64,000 nucleotides of DNA from Azospirillum sp. OGB3 (GCF_014192915.1 NZ_JACHYN010000011.1:156489-220488), one strand, 5' to 3'; shown: positions 26,209-34,932, counted from the first letter of the stretch. Notes: a model not told the origin generated them from the sequence alone. Numbers and translations: made by a program.

Positions 26209-27342
26209 ATGGACGTCATGGGCGGCTTCGGGACCACGCTTCTGTCTTTTCTGCTGGTCCTCACCGTGCTCGTGTTTGTGCACGAACTCGGCCACTACCT
26301 CGTGGCGCGCCGCAACGGCGTGCGGATCGAGGTCTTCTCCATCGGTTTCGGCCCGGAGTTGTTCGGCTGGACCGACCGCTCCGGAACGCGCTGGAAGTTC
26401 AGCGCCATTCCGCTCGGCGGCTATGTGAAGATGTTCGGCGACGCCGACCCGGCGAGCACGCCCGGCGCCCACACGCAGAGCATGAGCGCCGAGGAGCAGG
26501 CGGTCTCCTTCCACCACAAGCGGCTCGGCCAGCGCGCGGCCATTGTGGCGGCGGGACCCATCGCGAATTTCCTGTTCGCCATCGTCGCCCTGACCATTCT
26601 CTTCGCCACCGCCGGCCAGTCCTTCACACCGCCGGACGTCGGCGGCGTGCAGCCGGGCAGCGCCGCGGAGCGCGCCGGTCTCCAACCGGGCGACCTGATC
26701 GTCTCGATCAACGGCAGCGGCATCCAGCGATTCGAGGAAATCCGGCAGATCGTCTCCATGCAGCCGGGGGCGCCGCTGGAAATGGTGGTGCAGCGCGACG
26801 GCCGCCCGGTCAATCTGACGGCGACTCCGGACGTGCGCGAGGTCACCGACCGACTCGGCAACACCCATCGCATCGGCCAGCTCGGAATCATGCGCGGCGG
26901 GGCTGAGACGAAGCGCCATGACCCGGTGACCGCCCTGTGGCAGGCGGGCCGGGAGGTCGTCGGCATGGTGTCCGGCACCTTCGTGGCGCTCGGCCAGATG
27001 ATCGAGGGGTCGCGCGGCACCGAGGAGCTGGGCGGGCCGCTGCGCATCGCCCAGATGTCCGGCGAGGTCGCGCAATCCGGCTGGTATCCGCTGATCTGGT
27101 TCATGACCTTCCTGTCGGTGAACCTCGGCATGATCAATTTGTTTCCGGTTCCGCTGCTTGACGGCGGGCATCTGATGTTTTACGCCCTTGAAGGACTCCG
27201 TGGGCGTCCTCTCGGACCTAAAGCGCAAGAATACGGTTTCCGCATCGGGCTTGCTTTGGTATTAACGCTCATGGTTTTCGCCACGTGGAACGATCTCGTT
27301 CAGCTTCGCGTGGTGGATTTCTTTAGGGGGCTCATTTCCTGA
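26209..27342 (+). CDS. rseP: Site-2 zinc metalloprotease RseP
   Basis: Intramembrane protease that clips membrane-bound substrates in envelope stress and signal-peptide removal. 377 residues: zinc motif HELGH at 25-29, PDZ domain in the middle (VQPGSAAERAGLQPGDLIVSINGS), and the second active-site motif NLFPVPLLDGG. It has one PDZ domain where E. coli has two, accounting for the shorter length. The start could be GTG 26206, ATG 26209 or ATG 26218; AAAGGA favours the first two. Confidence 0.94.
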   Translation: MDVMGGFGTTLLSFLLVLTVLVFVHELGHYLVARRNGVRIEVFSIGFGPELFGWTDRSGTRWKFSAIPLGGYVKMFGDADPASTPGAHTQSMSAEEQAVSFHHKRLGQRAAIVAAGPIANFLFAIVALTILFATAGQSFTPPDVGGVQPGSAAERAGLQPGDLIVSINGSGIQRFEEIRQIVSMQPGAPLEMVVQRDGRPVNLTATPDVREVTDRLGNTHRIGQLGIMRGGAETKRHDPVTALWQAGREVVGMVSGTFVALGQMIEGSRGTEELGGPLRIAQMSGEVAQSGWYPLIWFMTFLSVNLGMINLFPVPLLDGGHLMFYALEGLRGRPLGPKAQEYGFRIGLALVLTLMVFATWNDLVQLRVVDFFRGLIS

Positions 27343-27371
27343 GGGATGCCCCCAAAGCCAGGGAGCGAGCT

Positions 27372-29741
27372 TTGCGGGTGTCGAGCAGGGTTCTGGCGTT
27401 CGGCCTGATGGCCGGTTGCGCCATGACGACGGTTTCTCTTGCCCTTTCCCACGCAGCCTGGGCCCAGGCGGGCGCGCCCAAACCGGGCGCGGCGAAATCC
27501 GCCGCGTTCGGCGACGGGACGCTGGTCGCCCAGATGTTCTCGGGCGGCACCATCCGGGACATCCGGGTGGAGGGCGTCCAGCGCATCGAGCCGACGACGG
27601 TCCGCTCCTACCTCGCGGTGGCGCCCGGCGATCCCTTCGATCCCGATCGCATCGACCAGTCGCTGAAGGCCCTGTTCAACACGGGCCTGTTCGCCGACGT
27701 CGTGCTGAAGCGCGACGGCGACGCGCTGGTGGTGCAGGTGGCGGAAAACCCGATCATCAACCGCATCGCCTTCGAGGGGAACCGGCGCATCGAGAAGGAG
27801 AACCTGGAGAAGGAAATCCAGCTCCGTCCCCGCGTCGTCTACACCCGCACCCGCGTCCAGAGCGACGTGCAGCGCATCCTGGACATCTACCGCCGCCAGG
27901 GCCGCTTCGCCGCGACCGTCGAGCCGAAGATCATCCAGCTCGACCAGAACCGCGTCGATCTGGTGTTCGAGATCAACGAGGGTGTGCGCACCGGCGTGCG
28001 CAGCATCACCTTCATCGGCAACGAGAAGTTCTCCGACGGGACGCTGCGCGAGGCGATCCAGACGCGGGAGAGCGCCTGGTGGCGCTTCATGACGTCGGAC
28101 GACAACTACGATCCGGACCGGCTGAACTACGACCGCGACCTGCTGCGCCGCTACTACCTCAAGGAAGGCTACGCCGACTTCCGCGTCGTCTCCGCCGTGG
28201 CGGAGCTGACGCCGGACCGCGAGGACTTCGTCATCACCTTCACGGTGGACGAGGGCGAGCGCTACAAGTTCGGCAAGATGGACATCAGCACCTCCCTGAA
28301 GGCGCTTGACCCGGAGCAGCTGCGCAGCGTGCTGACCACGCGCGAGGGCGACTGGTACAACGCGCAGGAGGTGGAGAACACCATCACCAGGCTGTCCAAC
28401 GCGGTCGGCGACCTGCAATACGCCTTCGTGGACGTCCGGCCGCGGATTTCGCGCAACCGTGAAAACCAGACCATCGACATTGTCTATGACATTGTCGAGG
28501 GGCCGCGTGTCTTCGTGGAGCGCATCGACGTGACCGGCAACGTCCGCACGCTGGACAAGGTGGTCCGGCGCGAGATGCTGCTGTCCGAAGGCGACCCGTT
28601 CAGCACGACCAAGCTGCGCCGCTCCGAGCAGCGCATCAAGGACCTGGGTTATTTCGAGCGCGTCAACATCACCACCGCGGAGGGCTCGGCGCCCGACCGC
28701 ACCGTGATGAACGTCGAAGTGACCGAGCAGTCCACCGGTGAAATCTCCATCGGCGCCGGCTACTCGACCTCCGACGGTCCGCTGGCCGACTTCTCGATCC
28801 GCGAGCGCAATCTGCTGGGCCGCGGCCAGGACCTGCGCTTCGGTGCCACCGTGTCGGGCAGCCGCCAGGAATACGACGTCTCCTTCACCGAGCCGTACTT
28901 CCTCGACCGCGACCTGTCGGCCGGTTTCGACCTGTTCCGCATCACCCGCGACTATCAGGACGAAAGCTCCTTCGACGAGAAGAGCACCGGCATGGCCCTG
29001 CGCATGGGCTATCCGCTGACCGAGAACCTGCGCCAGCGCGTCTACTACCAGCTCCAGAACACCGACATCACCAGCGTTCCCAGCTCGGCGTCCCGCTACA
29101 TTCAGGAGCAGAAGGGCGCCCGCTTGACTTCGCTGATCGGCCAGGAACTCACCTACGATCGCCGCAACAGCCGCCTGAACCCGACGGAAGGCTATTACAT
29201 CCGCCTGACGAACGATCTTGCGGGTTTGGGGGGCGACGCGCGCTTCCTGCGCAACCGTCTCGGCGCCGGCTATTACCTGCCGCTGTTCGACGAAAGCTGG
29301 GTGCTGAGTACGACGGGCGAAATCGGCTACATCGTCGGCATCGGTGACGATGGCATCGCCCTGTCCGACCGTTTCTTCCTGGGCGGCGACACGCTGCGTG
29401 GCTTCAACACCGCCGGCATCGGCCCGCGCGACCTGCGCACCGGCGACGCCCTGGGCGGCACCCGCTACTACCGCGCTTCGGTGGAGATGAGCTTCCCGGT
29501 CGGCCTGCCCGAAGAGTTCGGGCTGAAGGGCCACGCCTTCTCCGATGTCGGAACGCTGGGCAAGGTCGACATCAACGACCCGCTCGTTCCCGACGACGAA
29601 TCGGTCCGCCTGTCGGTCGGCACCGGTCTGTCCTGGCGCTCGCCCTTCGGGCCGATCCGCCTTGACTTTGCGGTCCCGATTATCAAGGAAGATTACGACA
29701 AGAAAGAGATCTTCCGCTTCAGCTTTGGAACCAGGTTCTAA
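27372..29741 (+). CDS. bamA: Outer membrane protein assembly factor BamA
   Basis: Core of the BAM machine that inserts beta-barrels into the outer membrane. 789 residues: signal peptide ending around SHAAWAQA, five POTRA repeats (first: IRDIRVEGVQRIEPTTVRSYL), and an Omp85 barrel ending in the expected aromatic residue (FSFGTRF). The VRGF-type motif of the lid loop is LRGFNTAGIGPRD. The start is TTG at 27372, with GGGAG six bases before; GTG at 27378 is the alternative. Confidence 0.96.
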   Translation: MRVSSRVLAFGLMAGCAMTTVSLALSHAAWAQAGAPKPGAAKSAAFGDGTLVAQMFSGGTIRDIRVEGVQRIEPTTVRSYLAVAPGDPFDPDRIDQSLKALFNTGLFADVVLKRDGDALVVQVAENPIINRIAFEGNRRIEKENLEKEIQLRPRVVYTRTRVQSDVQRILDIYRRQGRFAATVEPKIIQLDQNRVDLVFEINEGVRTGVRSITFIGNEKFSDGTLREAIQTRESAWWRFMTSDDNYDPDRLNYDRDLLRRYYLKEGYADFRVVSAVAELTPDREDFVITFTVDEGERYKFGKMDISTSLKALDPEQLRSVLTTREGDWYNAQEVENTITRLSNAVGDLQYAFVDVRPRISRNRENQTIDIVYDIVEGPRVFVERIDVTGNVRTLDKVVRREMLLSEGDPFSTTKLRRSEQRIKDLGYFERVNITTAEGSAPDRTVMNVEVTEQSTGEISIGAGYSTSDGPLADFSIRERNLLGRGQDLRFGATVSGSRQEYDVSFTEPYFLDRDLSAGFDLFRITRDYQDESSFDEKSTGMALRMGYPLTENLRQRVYYQLQNTDITSVPSSASRYIQEQKGARLTSLIGQELTYDRRNSRLNPTEGYYIRLTNDLAGLGGDARFLRNRLGAGYYLPLFDESWVLSTTGEIGYIVGIGDDGIALSDRFFLGGDTLRGFNTAGIGPRDLRTGDALGGTRYYRASVEMSFPVGLPEEFGLKGHAFSDVGTLGKVDINDPLVPDDESVRLSVGTGLSWRSPFGPIRLDFAVPIIKEDYDKKEIFRFSFGTRF

Positions 29742-29742
29742 C

Positions 29743-30321
29743 ATGCAGTTCAGCAAGCTCAGGGCGCTGGTCGCCGCCGGTGCGGTGATGGCGGGCGTCG
29801 CGATGGCGACGCCGTCCTTCGCCCAGGACAAGCCGACCGACAACCTCAAGGCGCCGGTCATCGCGGTGGTCGACGTTCAGAAGATCATGCAGGAGTCGAA
29901 CGCCTCCAAGGGCGTCTCGAAGTCCTTCGAATCGCTGCGCGAGACCTATCAGAAGGAAATCGCCTCGCTGGAGGACAAGCTGCGCAAGTCCGAGGAGGAA
30001 CTGCGCAAGCAGCAGACCGTGCTGGCTCCCGACGCCCTGGCCAACAAGCGCCGCGACTTCGAGAAGCAGGTCGGCGACGTTCAGAAGACGGTGCAGAGCC
30101 GCAAGCGCGCCCTGGAAAACGCGCTGAACGAGGCGATGGCCGTCGTCCACAAGAACATGGTGGAGATCGTGGCCGACGTCGCGCGCGAGCGCGGCGCCAA
30201 CCTGGTCCTCGCCCGCCAGCAGTTCGTCCTGGTCGACACCCAGCTCGACGTCACCGACGTGGTGCTGGAGCGGGTGAACAAGAAGCTGCCCCAGGTCGCG
30301 TTGACCGTTCCCAAGCAGTAA
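29743..30321 (+). CDS. skp: OmpH/Skp family periplasmic chaperone
   Basis: Holds unfolded outer-membrane proteins in the periplasm for BAM. 192 residues: signal peptide ending ATPSFAQ, then IAVVDVQKIMQES and two long charged helices (about residues 60-150) expected to form the tentacle coiled coil. It starts one base after the bamA stop, so bamA and skp are surely co-transcribed. A strong terminator follows, cutting the series before fabZ; lpxD, normally next, is absent. Confidence 0.92.
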   Translation: MQFSKLRALVAAGAVMAGVAMATPSFAQDKPTDNLKAPVIAVVDVQKIMQESNASKGVSKSFESLRETYQKEIASLEDKLRKSEEELRKQQTVLAPDALANKRRDFEKQVGDVQKTVQSRKRALENALNEAMAVVHKNMVEIVADVARERGANLVLARQQFVLVDTQLDVTDVVLERVNKKLPQVALTVPKQ

Positions 30322-30335
30322 GGCGCACCGGAACG

Positions 30336-30373
30336 AGCCGCCACGCTCCGCAAGGGGGGCGTGGCGGCTTTTT
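30336..30373 (+). terminator. Terminator after skp
   Basis: Perfect 11-pair stem AGCCGCCACGC (30336-30346) with GCGTGGCGGCT (30359-30369), followed by a T run. Confidence 0.85.
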
Positions 30374-30517
30374 CTTTGCGCAAAGGGCGGAGCCGGAAAG
30401 CCGTCGGTGTCGGGATTGCCAAATCCCTGGAAATGGGGCACAAGGGGCTTCGTCCCGTGCCGCCGCAGGCGAAGCGCGGGGCGTTTTCGTGGATTTTGAA
30501 AGGCGGGCGGCCGGACC

Positions 30518-30988
30518 ATGGATGTGACGGCGGACAACAAGAAGATAGCCGACCTCGACATCATGCGGATCATGGAAATGATCCCGCATCGCTATCCGAT
30601 TCTGATGATCGACCGGGTGATCGACATCACGCTGGGCGAAAGCGCCACCGGCGTGAAGAACGTCACCATCAACGAGCCGTTCTTCCAGGGTCACTTCCCC
30701 TCGCGACCGGTGATGCCGGGCGTGATGATCATCGAGGCGATGGCCCAGACCTCCGCCGTGCTGGTGGTCGCCACGCTGGGCAAGGAGTCCGAGGGCAAGC
30801 TGGTCTACTTCATGACCGTGGACGAAGCGCGCTTCCGCCGCCCGGTCACCCCCGGCGACACCATCCACATCCATGTGAGCAAGCAGCGCCAGCGCGCCAA
30901 CGTGTGGAAGTTCAAGGGCGAGGCCAAGGTCAACGGTGTCCTGGTCGCCGAAGCCGTCTATTCCGCCATGATCCTGGACGAGAAATGA
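30518..30988 (+). CDS. fabZ: 3-hydroxyacyl-ACP dehydratase FabZ
   Basis: Dehydrates 3-hydroxyacyl-ACP in fatty acid elongation, competing with LpxA for the hydroxyacyl pool. 156 residues, hot-dog fold: MIPHRYPILMIDRV, catalytic His in FFQGHFPSRPVMPG and Glu in MIIEAMAQ. About 145 bases separate it from the skp terminator and must hold its promoter; CTTTGCGCAAAG, a perfect palindrome, sits just past the terminator at 30373-30384. The stop overlaps the lpxA start as ATGA. Confidence 0.96.
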   Translation: MDVTADNKKIADLDIMRIMEMIPHRYPILMIDRVIDITLGESATGVKNVTINEPFFQGHFPSRPVMPGVMIIEAMAQTSAVLVVATLGKESEGKLVYFMTVDEARFRRPVTPGDTIHIHVSKQRQRANVWKFKGEAKVNGVLVAEAVYSAMILDEK

Positions 30989-31773
30989 GCGTTTCCATTC
31001 ACCCGACGGCGGTCGTCGATCCGGCCGCCAGGCTGGGCGAAGACGTTTCCATCGGTCCCTTCTGCGTGGTCGGACCGGATGTCCAACTCGGCGACCGCGT
31101 GCGGCTGACCTCCCATGTGGTGGTCGAAGGCCGCACGCGCATCGGCGAGGACTCGGTCATCTACCCCTTCGCGTCCATCGGCCACCGTCCGCAGGACCTC
31201 AAATTCAGGGGTGAGCCGTCCGAGCTGATCATCGGGCGCAACAACCAGATCCGCGAGCATGTCACCATGAGCCCCGGCACCGAGGGCGGCGGCATGGTCA
31301 CACGGGTCGGCGACAACGGCCTGTTCATGGTCGGCGTTCACATCGCCCACGACTGCGTCGTCGGCAACAACGCGGTCCTGGCGAACAACGCCACCCTGGC
31401 CGGCCATGTCCATCTGGGCGATTTCGTGACCATCGGCGGTCTGTCGGCGGTCCGCCAGTTCGTCCGCATCGGCTCGCATGCCATGATCGGCGGCATGTCC
31501 GGCGTGGAGAAGGACGTGATACCCTACGGCCTCGTCATGGGCGACCGCGCCCGTCTGGCCGGCCTGAATCTCGTCGGGCTGGAGCGTCGCGGCTTCCAGA
31601 AGGACGAGATCCACGCCTTGCGCGCCGCCTATCGCCTGCTGTTCGGCAACGAGGGCACCTTCGCCGAGCGCATGGACGAGGTCGGGCGCGACATGGGGCA
31701 GCAGACGCTGGTCGCCGACGTGCTGACCTTCGCGCGCGCCTCGCGGTCGCTCTGCCAGCCGCGCGAGGGCTGA
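30985..31773 (+). CDS. lpxA: UDP-N-acetylglucosamine O-acyltransferase LpxA
   Basis: First step of lipid A synthesis. 262 residues, a left-handed beta-helix of hexapeptide repeats; the catalytic His is in GVHIAHDCVVGNN, and the helical C-terminal part follows VEKDVIPYGLVMGD. The ATG overlaps the fabZ stop. An open frame runs far upstream through fabZ but is not the gene. Confidence 0.96.
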   Translation: MSVSIHPTAVVDPAARLGEDVSIGPFCVVGPDVQLGDRVRLTSHVVVEGRTRIGEDSVIYPFASIGHRPQDLKFRGEPSELIIGRNNQIREHVTMSPGTEGGGMVTRVGDNGLFMVGVHIAHDCVVGNNAVLANNATLAGHVHLGDFVTIGGLSAVRQFVRIGSHAMIGGMSGVEKDVIPYGLVMGDRARLAGLNLVGLERRGFQKDEIHALRAAYRLLFGNEGTFAERMDEVGRDMGQQTLVADVLTFARASRSLCQPREG

Positions 31774-31796
31774 GGAGCCTTCACGCTCCTCTTTTT
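31772..31796 (+). terminator. Terminator or attenuator between lpxA and lpxI
   Basis: GAGGAGC (31772-31778) pairs with GCTCCTC (31785-31791), six-base loop, then five T. It starts within the lpxA stop codon, and lpxI begins 30 bases later. With so little room for a promoter, partial read-through is the likely role. Confidence 0.6.
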
Positions 31797-31825
31797 GGCT
31801 TCTGCTTCCTGGGAGAGTCCCGGCC

Positions 31826-32668
31826 ATGTCGCAGCCTCTTCCCAAGCTCGGCATCCTGGCGGGCGGCGGCACCTTGCCGGCCCGCATCGCCGCCGCGGTG
31901 CGCGGCCAGGGGCGCGAGGTCTTCGTCGTCGCCTTCGACGGCCACACCGACCCCGCCACCGTCGCGGGCCTTCCCCATCTGTGGAGCCGCTTCGGTGCCG
32001 CCGGCGGCATCATCGACCGGTTGAAGAAGGAAAAGGTCGCGGATCTGGTCTTCGCCGGTCCTGTGCGCCGGCCGTCCTTCACCGAGCTTCTTCCCGACTG
32101 GTACACCACCAAGTTCCTCGCCAAGGTCGGCACCCGCGCGCTCGGCGACGACGGGCTTCTGCGCTCCGTCGCGCGCGAACTCGAAGGGGAGGGGTTCCGC
32201 GTCGTCGGTCTGCACGACCTGCTTGGCGAGATTCTGACCCCGTCCGGGCCGGTGGGCCGGCTGCGGCCGGACGCCGAGTCGGAGCGCGACATCGCCCGCG
32301 CCGTCGAGGTCGCCCGCGCGCTCGGCGCGCTCGACGTCGGGCAGGGCGCCGTGGTGCAGCAGGGGATCGTGCTCGCCGTGGAAGCCATCGAGGGCACCGA
32401 CGCCATGCTGGCCCGTTGCGCCGGGCTGGCGCGACCGGGGTCAGGTGGCGTGCTGGTCAAGGTGAAGAAGCCGCAGCAGGACCGCCGCCTCGACCTGCCC
32501 ACCATGGGGGTGACAACGGTGGAGAACGCCGCCCGCGCGGGGCTGCGCGGCATCGCCGTCGAGGCGGGCGGCAGCCTGCTGGTGGACCGCGCCGCGGTGG
32601 CCGAGGCCGCCGACCGGCTGGGTCTGTTCGTCGTCGGCATCACCGTTCCGCCGGAGACCCGGTCATGA
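31826..32668 (+). CDS. lpxI: UDP-2,3-diacylglucosamine diphosphatase LpxI
   Basis: 280 residues of the LpxI (former DUF1009) family, which hydrolyses UDP-2,3-diacylglucosamine to lipid X where LpxH is absent. The start GILAGGGTLPARIAAAVRGQGREVFVVAFDG, the LKKEKVADLVFAGPVRRPS segment, and the C-terminal VKVKKPQQDRRLDLPTMGV are characteristic. It lies between lpxA and lpxB as is usual in alphaproteobacteria, and its stop overlaps lpxB as ATGA. Confidence 0.94.
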   Translation: MSQPLPKLGILAGGGTLPARIAAAVRGQGREVFVVAFDGHTDPATVAGLPHLWSRFGAAGGIIDRLKKEKVADLVFAGPVRRPSFTELLPDWYTTKFLAKVGTRALGDDGLLRSVARELEGEGFRVVGLHDLLGEILTPSGPVGRLRPDAESERDIARAVEVARALGALDVGQGAVVQQGIVLAVEAIEGTDAMLARCAGLARPGSGGVLVKVKKPQQDRRLDLPTMGVTTVENAARAGLRGIAVEAGGSLLVDRAAVAEAADRLGLFVVGITVPPETRS

Positions 32669-33885
32669 GCGATCCGCTGATTTTCCTGATCGCCGGGGAG
32701 CCTTCCGGTGACGCGCTGGGCGCGCGGCTGATGGCCGCCTGCAAGCGGCTGACCGGCGGGCGGGTGCGCTTCGCCGGCATCGGCGGCGAGAAGATGATCG
32801 CGGAAGGGCTGGAGAGCCTGTTCCCGATGGGCGAGCTGACCCTGTTCGGCGTGTTCGAACTGCTGCCCCATCTGCCGAACCTGCTGCGCCGCATCAACCA
32901 GACGGTCGCAGAGATCCAGCGGCTGCAGCCCGACGCGGTGGTGGGCATCGATTCGCCGGGCTTCACGGTGCGGGTGTCCAAGCGGGTCAAGGCGAAGGCG
33001 CCGGATATTCCGCTCATCCACTATGTGGCGCCCACCGTCTGGGCCTGGAAGCCGAAGCGCGCCGCCAAATACGCGGCGGTCTACGATCACCTGCTGGCCA
33101 TCCTGCCCTTCGAACCGCCCTATTTCGAGAAGGAAGGGCTTCCCTGCACCTTCGTCGGCCATTCGGTGGTGGAGAGCGGCGCCGGCCATGGCGATGCGCA
33201 ACGCTTCCGGGCGGCCCATGGGCTGGGACCGGAGGCGCGTATCGTCGCCGTTCTGCCGGGCAGCCGTAAGGGCGAGGTGTCGCGCCTGCTCCCCGACTTC
33301 CGCGCCACGCTGGAACGCCTGCTACCGACCCATCCGGAGCTGGTCGCCGTGGTGCCGACCGTCGCGACGGTGCGCGACCGCGTCGCGGCGGAGGTCGCGG
33401 GCTGGCCGTTGCGCACCATTCTCGTCGAGGGCGACGGCCCGAAATACGACGCCTTCGTGGCGGCGGAGGCCGCGCTGGCGGCGTCCGGGACGGTGGCGCT
33501 GGAGTTGGCGCTGGCCCGCCTGCCGACGGTGATCGCCTACCGCCTCAATCCCGTGACGGTGGCCTTGTACCGGCGGCTGATCCGGGTCAAATACGTCAAT
33601 CTGGTCAATCTGATGCTCGACCGCATGCTGGTGCCGGAACTGCTTCAGGAGGACTGCCGGCCCGACCGGCTGGCGTCCGAACTGGGCCGCCTGCTCGACG
33701 ATCCCGCCGCCCGCGCGACGCAGATCGACGGGGTGGCGGAGGTGGCGCGCTGGCTGGGGCAGGGCGGGACGCCGCCCAGCGAACGCGCCGCCCAGGTCGT
33801 GCTGGAGGTCGCCGCCGGTCGGTCGGAGAAGACAAAGCCGGATAAGACGAGAGCGCAAGAACCCGCTTGGGAGACGAGACCATGA
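32665..33885 (+). CDS. lpxB: Lipid-A-disaccharide synthase
   Basis: Glycosyltransferase (GT-B fold) that joins lipid X to UDP-diacylglucosamine on the inner membrane surface. 406 residues: IAGEPSGDALGARLMAA, FGVFELLPHLP, HYVAPTVWAWKPKRA, LPGSRKGEVSRLLP, and the ALAASGTVALELAL site. A charged, probably flexible tail of about 20 residues (SEKTKPDKTRAQ) is unusual. The ATG overlaps lpxI; the stop overlaps the glyoxalase gene. Confidence 0.95.
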   Translation: MSDPLIFLIAGEPSGDALGARLMAACKRLTGGRVRFAGIGGEKMIAEGLESLFPMGELTLFGVFELLPHLPNLLRRINQTVAEIQRLQPDAVVGIDSPGFTVRVSKRVKAKAPDIPLIHYVAPTVWAWKPKRAAKYAAVYDHLLAILPFEPPYFEKEGLPCTFVGHSVVESGAGHGDAQRFRAAHGLGPEARIVAVLPGSRKGEVSRLLPDFRATLERLLPTHPELVAVVPTVATVRDRVAAEVAGWPLRTILVEGDGPKYDAFVAAEAALAASGTVALELALARLPTVIAYRLNPVTVALYRRLIRVKYVNLVNLMLDRMLVPELLQEDCRPDRLASELGRLLDDPAARATQIDGVAEVARWLGQGGTPPSERAAQVVLEVAAGRSEKTKPDKTRAQEPAWETRP

Positions 33886-34277
33886 GCCAATTCCGCCTGC
33901 TGCACACGATGCTCCGGGTCTATGATCTGGAGAAGTCGCTGGACTTCTACACCCGCCTGCTCGGCATGAAGCTGCTGCGCCGCAACGATTACGAGGGTGG
34001 GCGCTTCACGCTGGCCTTCGTCGGCTACGGCGACGAGAAGGACACCGCCGTCCTTGAGCTGACCCACAACTGGGACCAGGCCGAGCCTTACGCCATCGGC
34101 ACCGCCTACGGCCACATCGCGCTGGGCGTGCCGGACATCTACGCCACCTGCGAGCAGCTCGCCAAGGAAGGCGTCAAGATTCCGCGTCCGCCCGGTCCCA
34201 TGAAGCACGGCACCACCGTGATCGCCTTCATCGAGGACCCAGACGGTTACAAAGTCGAGCTGATCGAGACGAAGTAA
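33882..34277 (+). CDS. gloA: Lactoylglutathione lyase (glyoxalase I)
   Basis: Converts the methylglyoxal-glutathione hemithioacetal to S-lactoylglutathione. 131 residues: LHTMLRVYDLEKSLDFYTRLLGMKLLRR, metal ligands His6, Glu in AVLELTHNW, His in YGHIALGV and Glu in YKVELIE. The N-terminal ATG at 33882 overlaps the lpxB stop (ATGA), with GGGAGACGAG upstream, so detoxification is translationally tied to lipid A synthesis here. Confidence 0.94.
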   Translation: MSQFRLLHTMLRVYDLEKSLDFYTRLLGMKLLRRNDYEGGRFTLAFVGYGDEKDTAVLELTHNWDQAEPYAIGTAYGHIALGVPDIYATCEQLAKEGVKIPRPPGPMKHGTTVIAFIEDPDGYKVELIETK

Positions 34278-34283
34278 GCGGCG

Positions 34284-34811
34284 TCACAGCGTTTTGTAGA
34301 AGAGGACGGTGTCGCCGAAGGCGCCGTCCGCTTCCACGGTGTAGCCGGGGATCAGTCCGGCCCGCCGCCAGCCCGTCGCCTCGTAGAAGGGCTCGCCGCT
34401 GTCGCCCTTCAGCGTGTCGAGCACCAGCAGGGACCGCCCCAGACCGCGGGCCGCGTCCTCCACCGCCGCCATCAGCCGCCGCGCGACTCCGTTCCGGCGA
34501 TGGCGGGTGAAGACAAGCAGCTTCTGCACTTCGGCACGGTGCGCGCCGTTGGGCTTGGTGCACAGCGCCAACTGCACGCTTCCCAGCAACTCTCCCTCCG
34601 GTCCGTGGGCGATCAGCAGACGGTGTGCGCCCCCGTACAGTTGGGCCTCCACCCCGTCCCAGAAGGTTCGCTTCCAGTGAGATTCCAGCGGGGCGTGGTA
34701 GCCGACCGAGGCGCCGCTGTTCACCGCGTCCTCCAGAAGGGCTTCCAGCTCTGCCCTCAGGCGGCGGTCGTCGAGAGCGGGAATGTCGGTGATGGCAAGG
34801 GGGGTGGTCAT
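34284..34811 (-). CDS. GNAT family N-acetyltransferase
   Basis: 175 residues. The acetyl-CoA-binding core is visible as KLLVFTRHRRNGVARRLMAAVEDAARGLG, followed by LLVLDTLKGDSGEPFYEATGWRRAG, typical of GNAT enzymes. Substrate unknown. Convergent with gloA (stop codons six bases apart) and divergent from a LysR-type regulator, separated by a region with a perfect palindrome, so the regulator may control it (inference from arrangement). Start ATG at 34811; longer in-frame extension upstream would run through the regulator's gene. Confidence 0.85.
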   Translation of the reverse strand: MTTPLAITDIPALDDRRLRAELEALLEDAVNSGASVGYHAPLESHWKRTFWDGVEAQLYGGAHRLLIAHGPEGELLGSVQLALCTKPNGAHRAEVQKLLVFTRHRRNGVARRLMAAVEDAARGLGRSLLVLDTLKGDSGEPFYEATGWRRAGLIPGYTVEADGAFGDTVLFYKTL

Positions 34812-34893
34812 GGGACGCGCCGGGATGGTTCTGTTCGCGGCCCAAGCCTGCCCGCTGCGCCTGCGCTCCACAATTGATTTTGCCGGGCGGGGG

Positions 34894-34910
34894 TGTGAGG
34901 AATCCTCACA
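34894..34910. promoter_or_regulatory. Perfect palindrome, likely LysR-type operator
   Basis: TGTGAGGAATCCTCACA: eight-base arms around one central base, containing the symmetric T-N11-A pattern (T34896, A34908) that LysR-type regulators bind. It lies midway between the divergent acetyltransferase and LysR genes. TTGACT follows it directly on the minus strand and could be a -35 element of the acetyltransferase promoter, though no -10 is evident. Confidence 0.6.
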
Positions 34911-34932
34911 GTCAACCCCAGCAGCAGCGCCG

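Noticed and set aside
24847..29861. Two long minus-strand frames (about 793 and 853 codons) opposite dxr, rseP, bamA and skp
   Set aside because: Low-complexity antisense translations with no family motif, ribosome site or matching neighbours.
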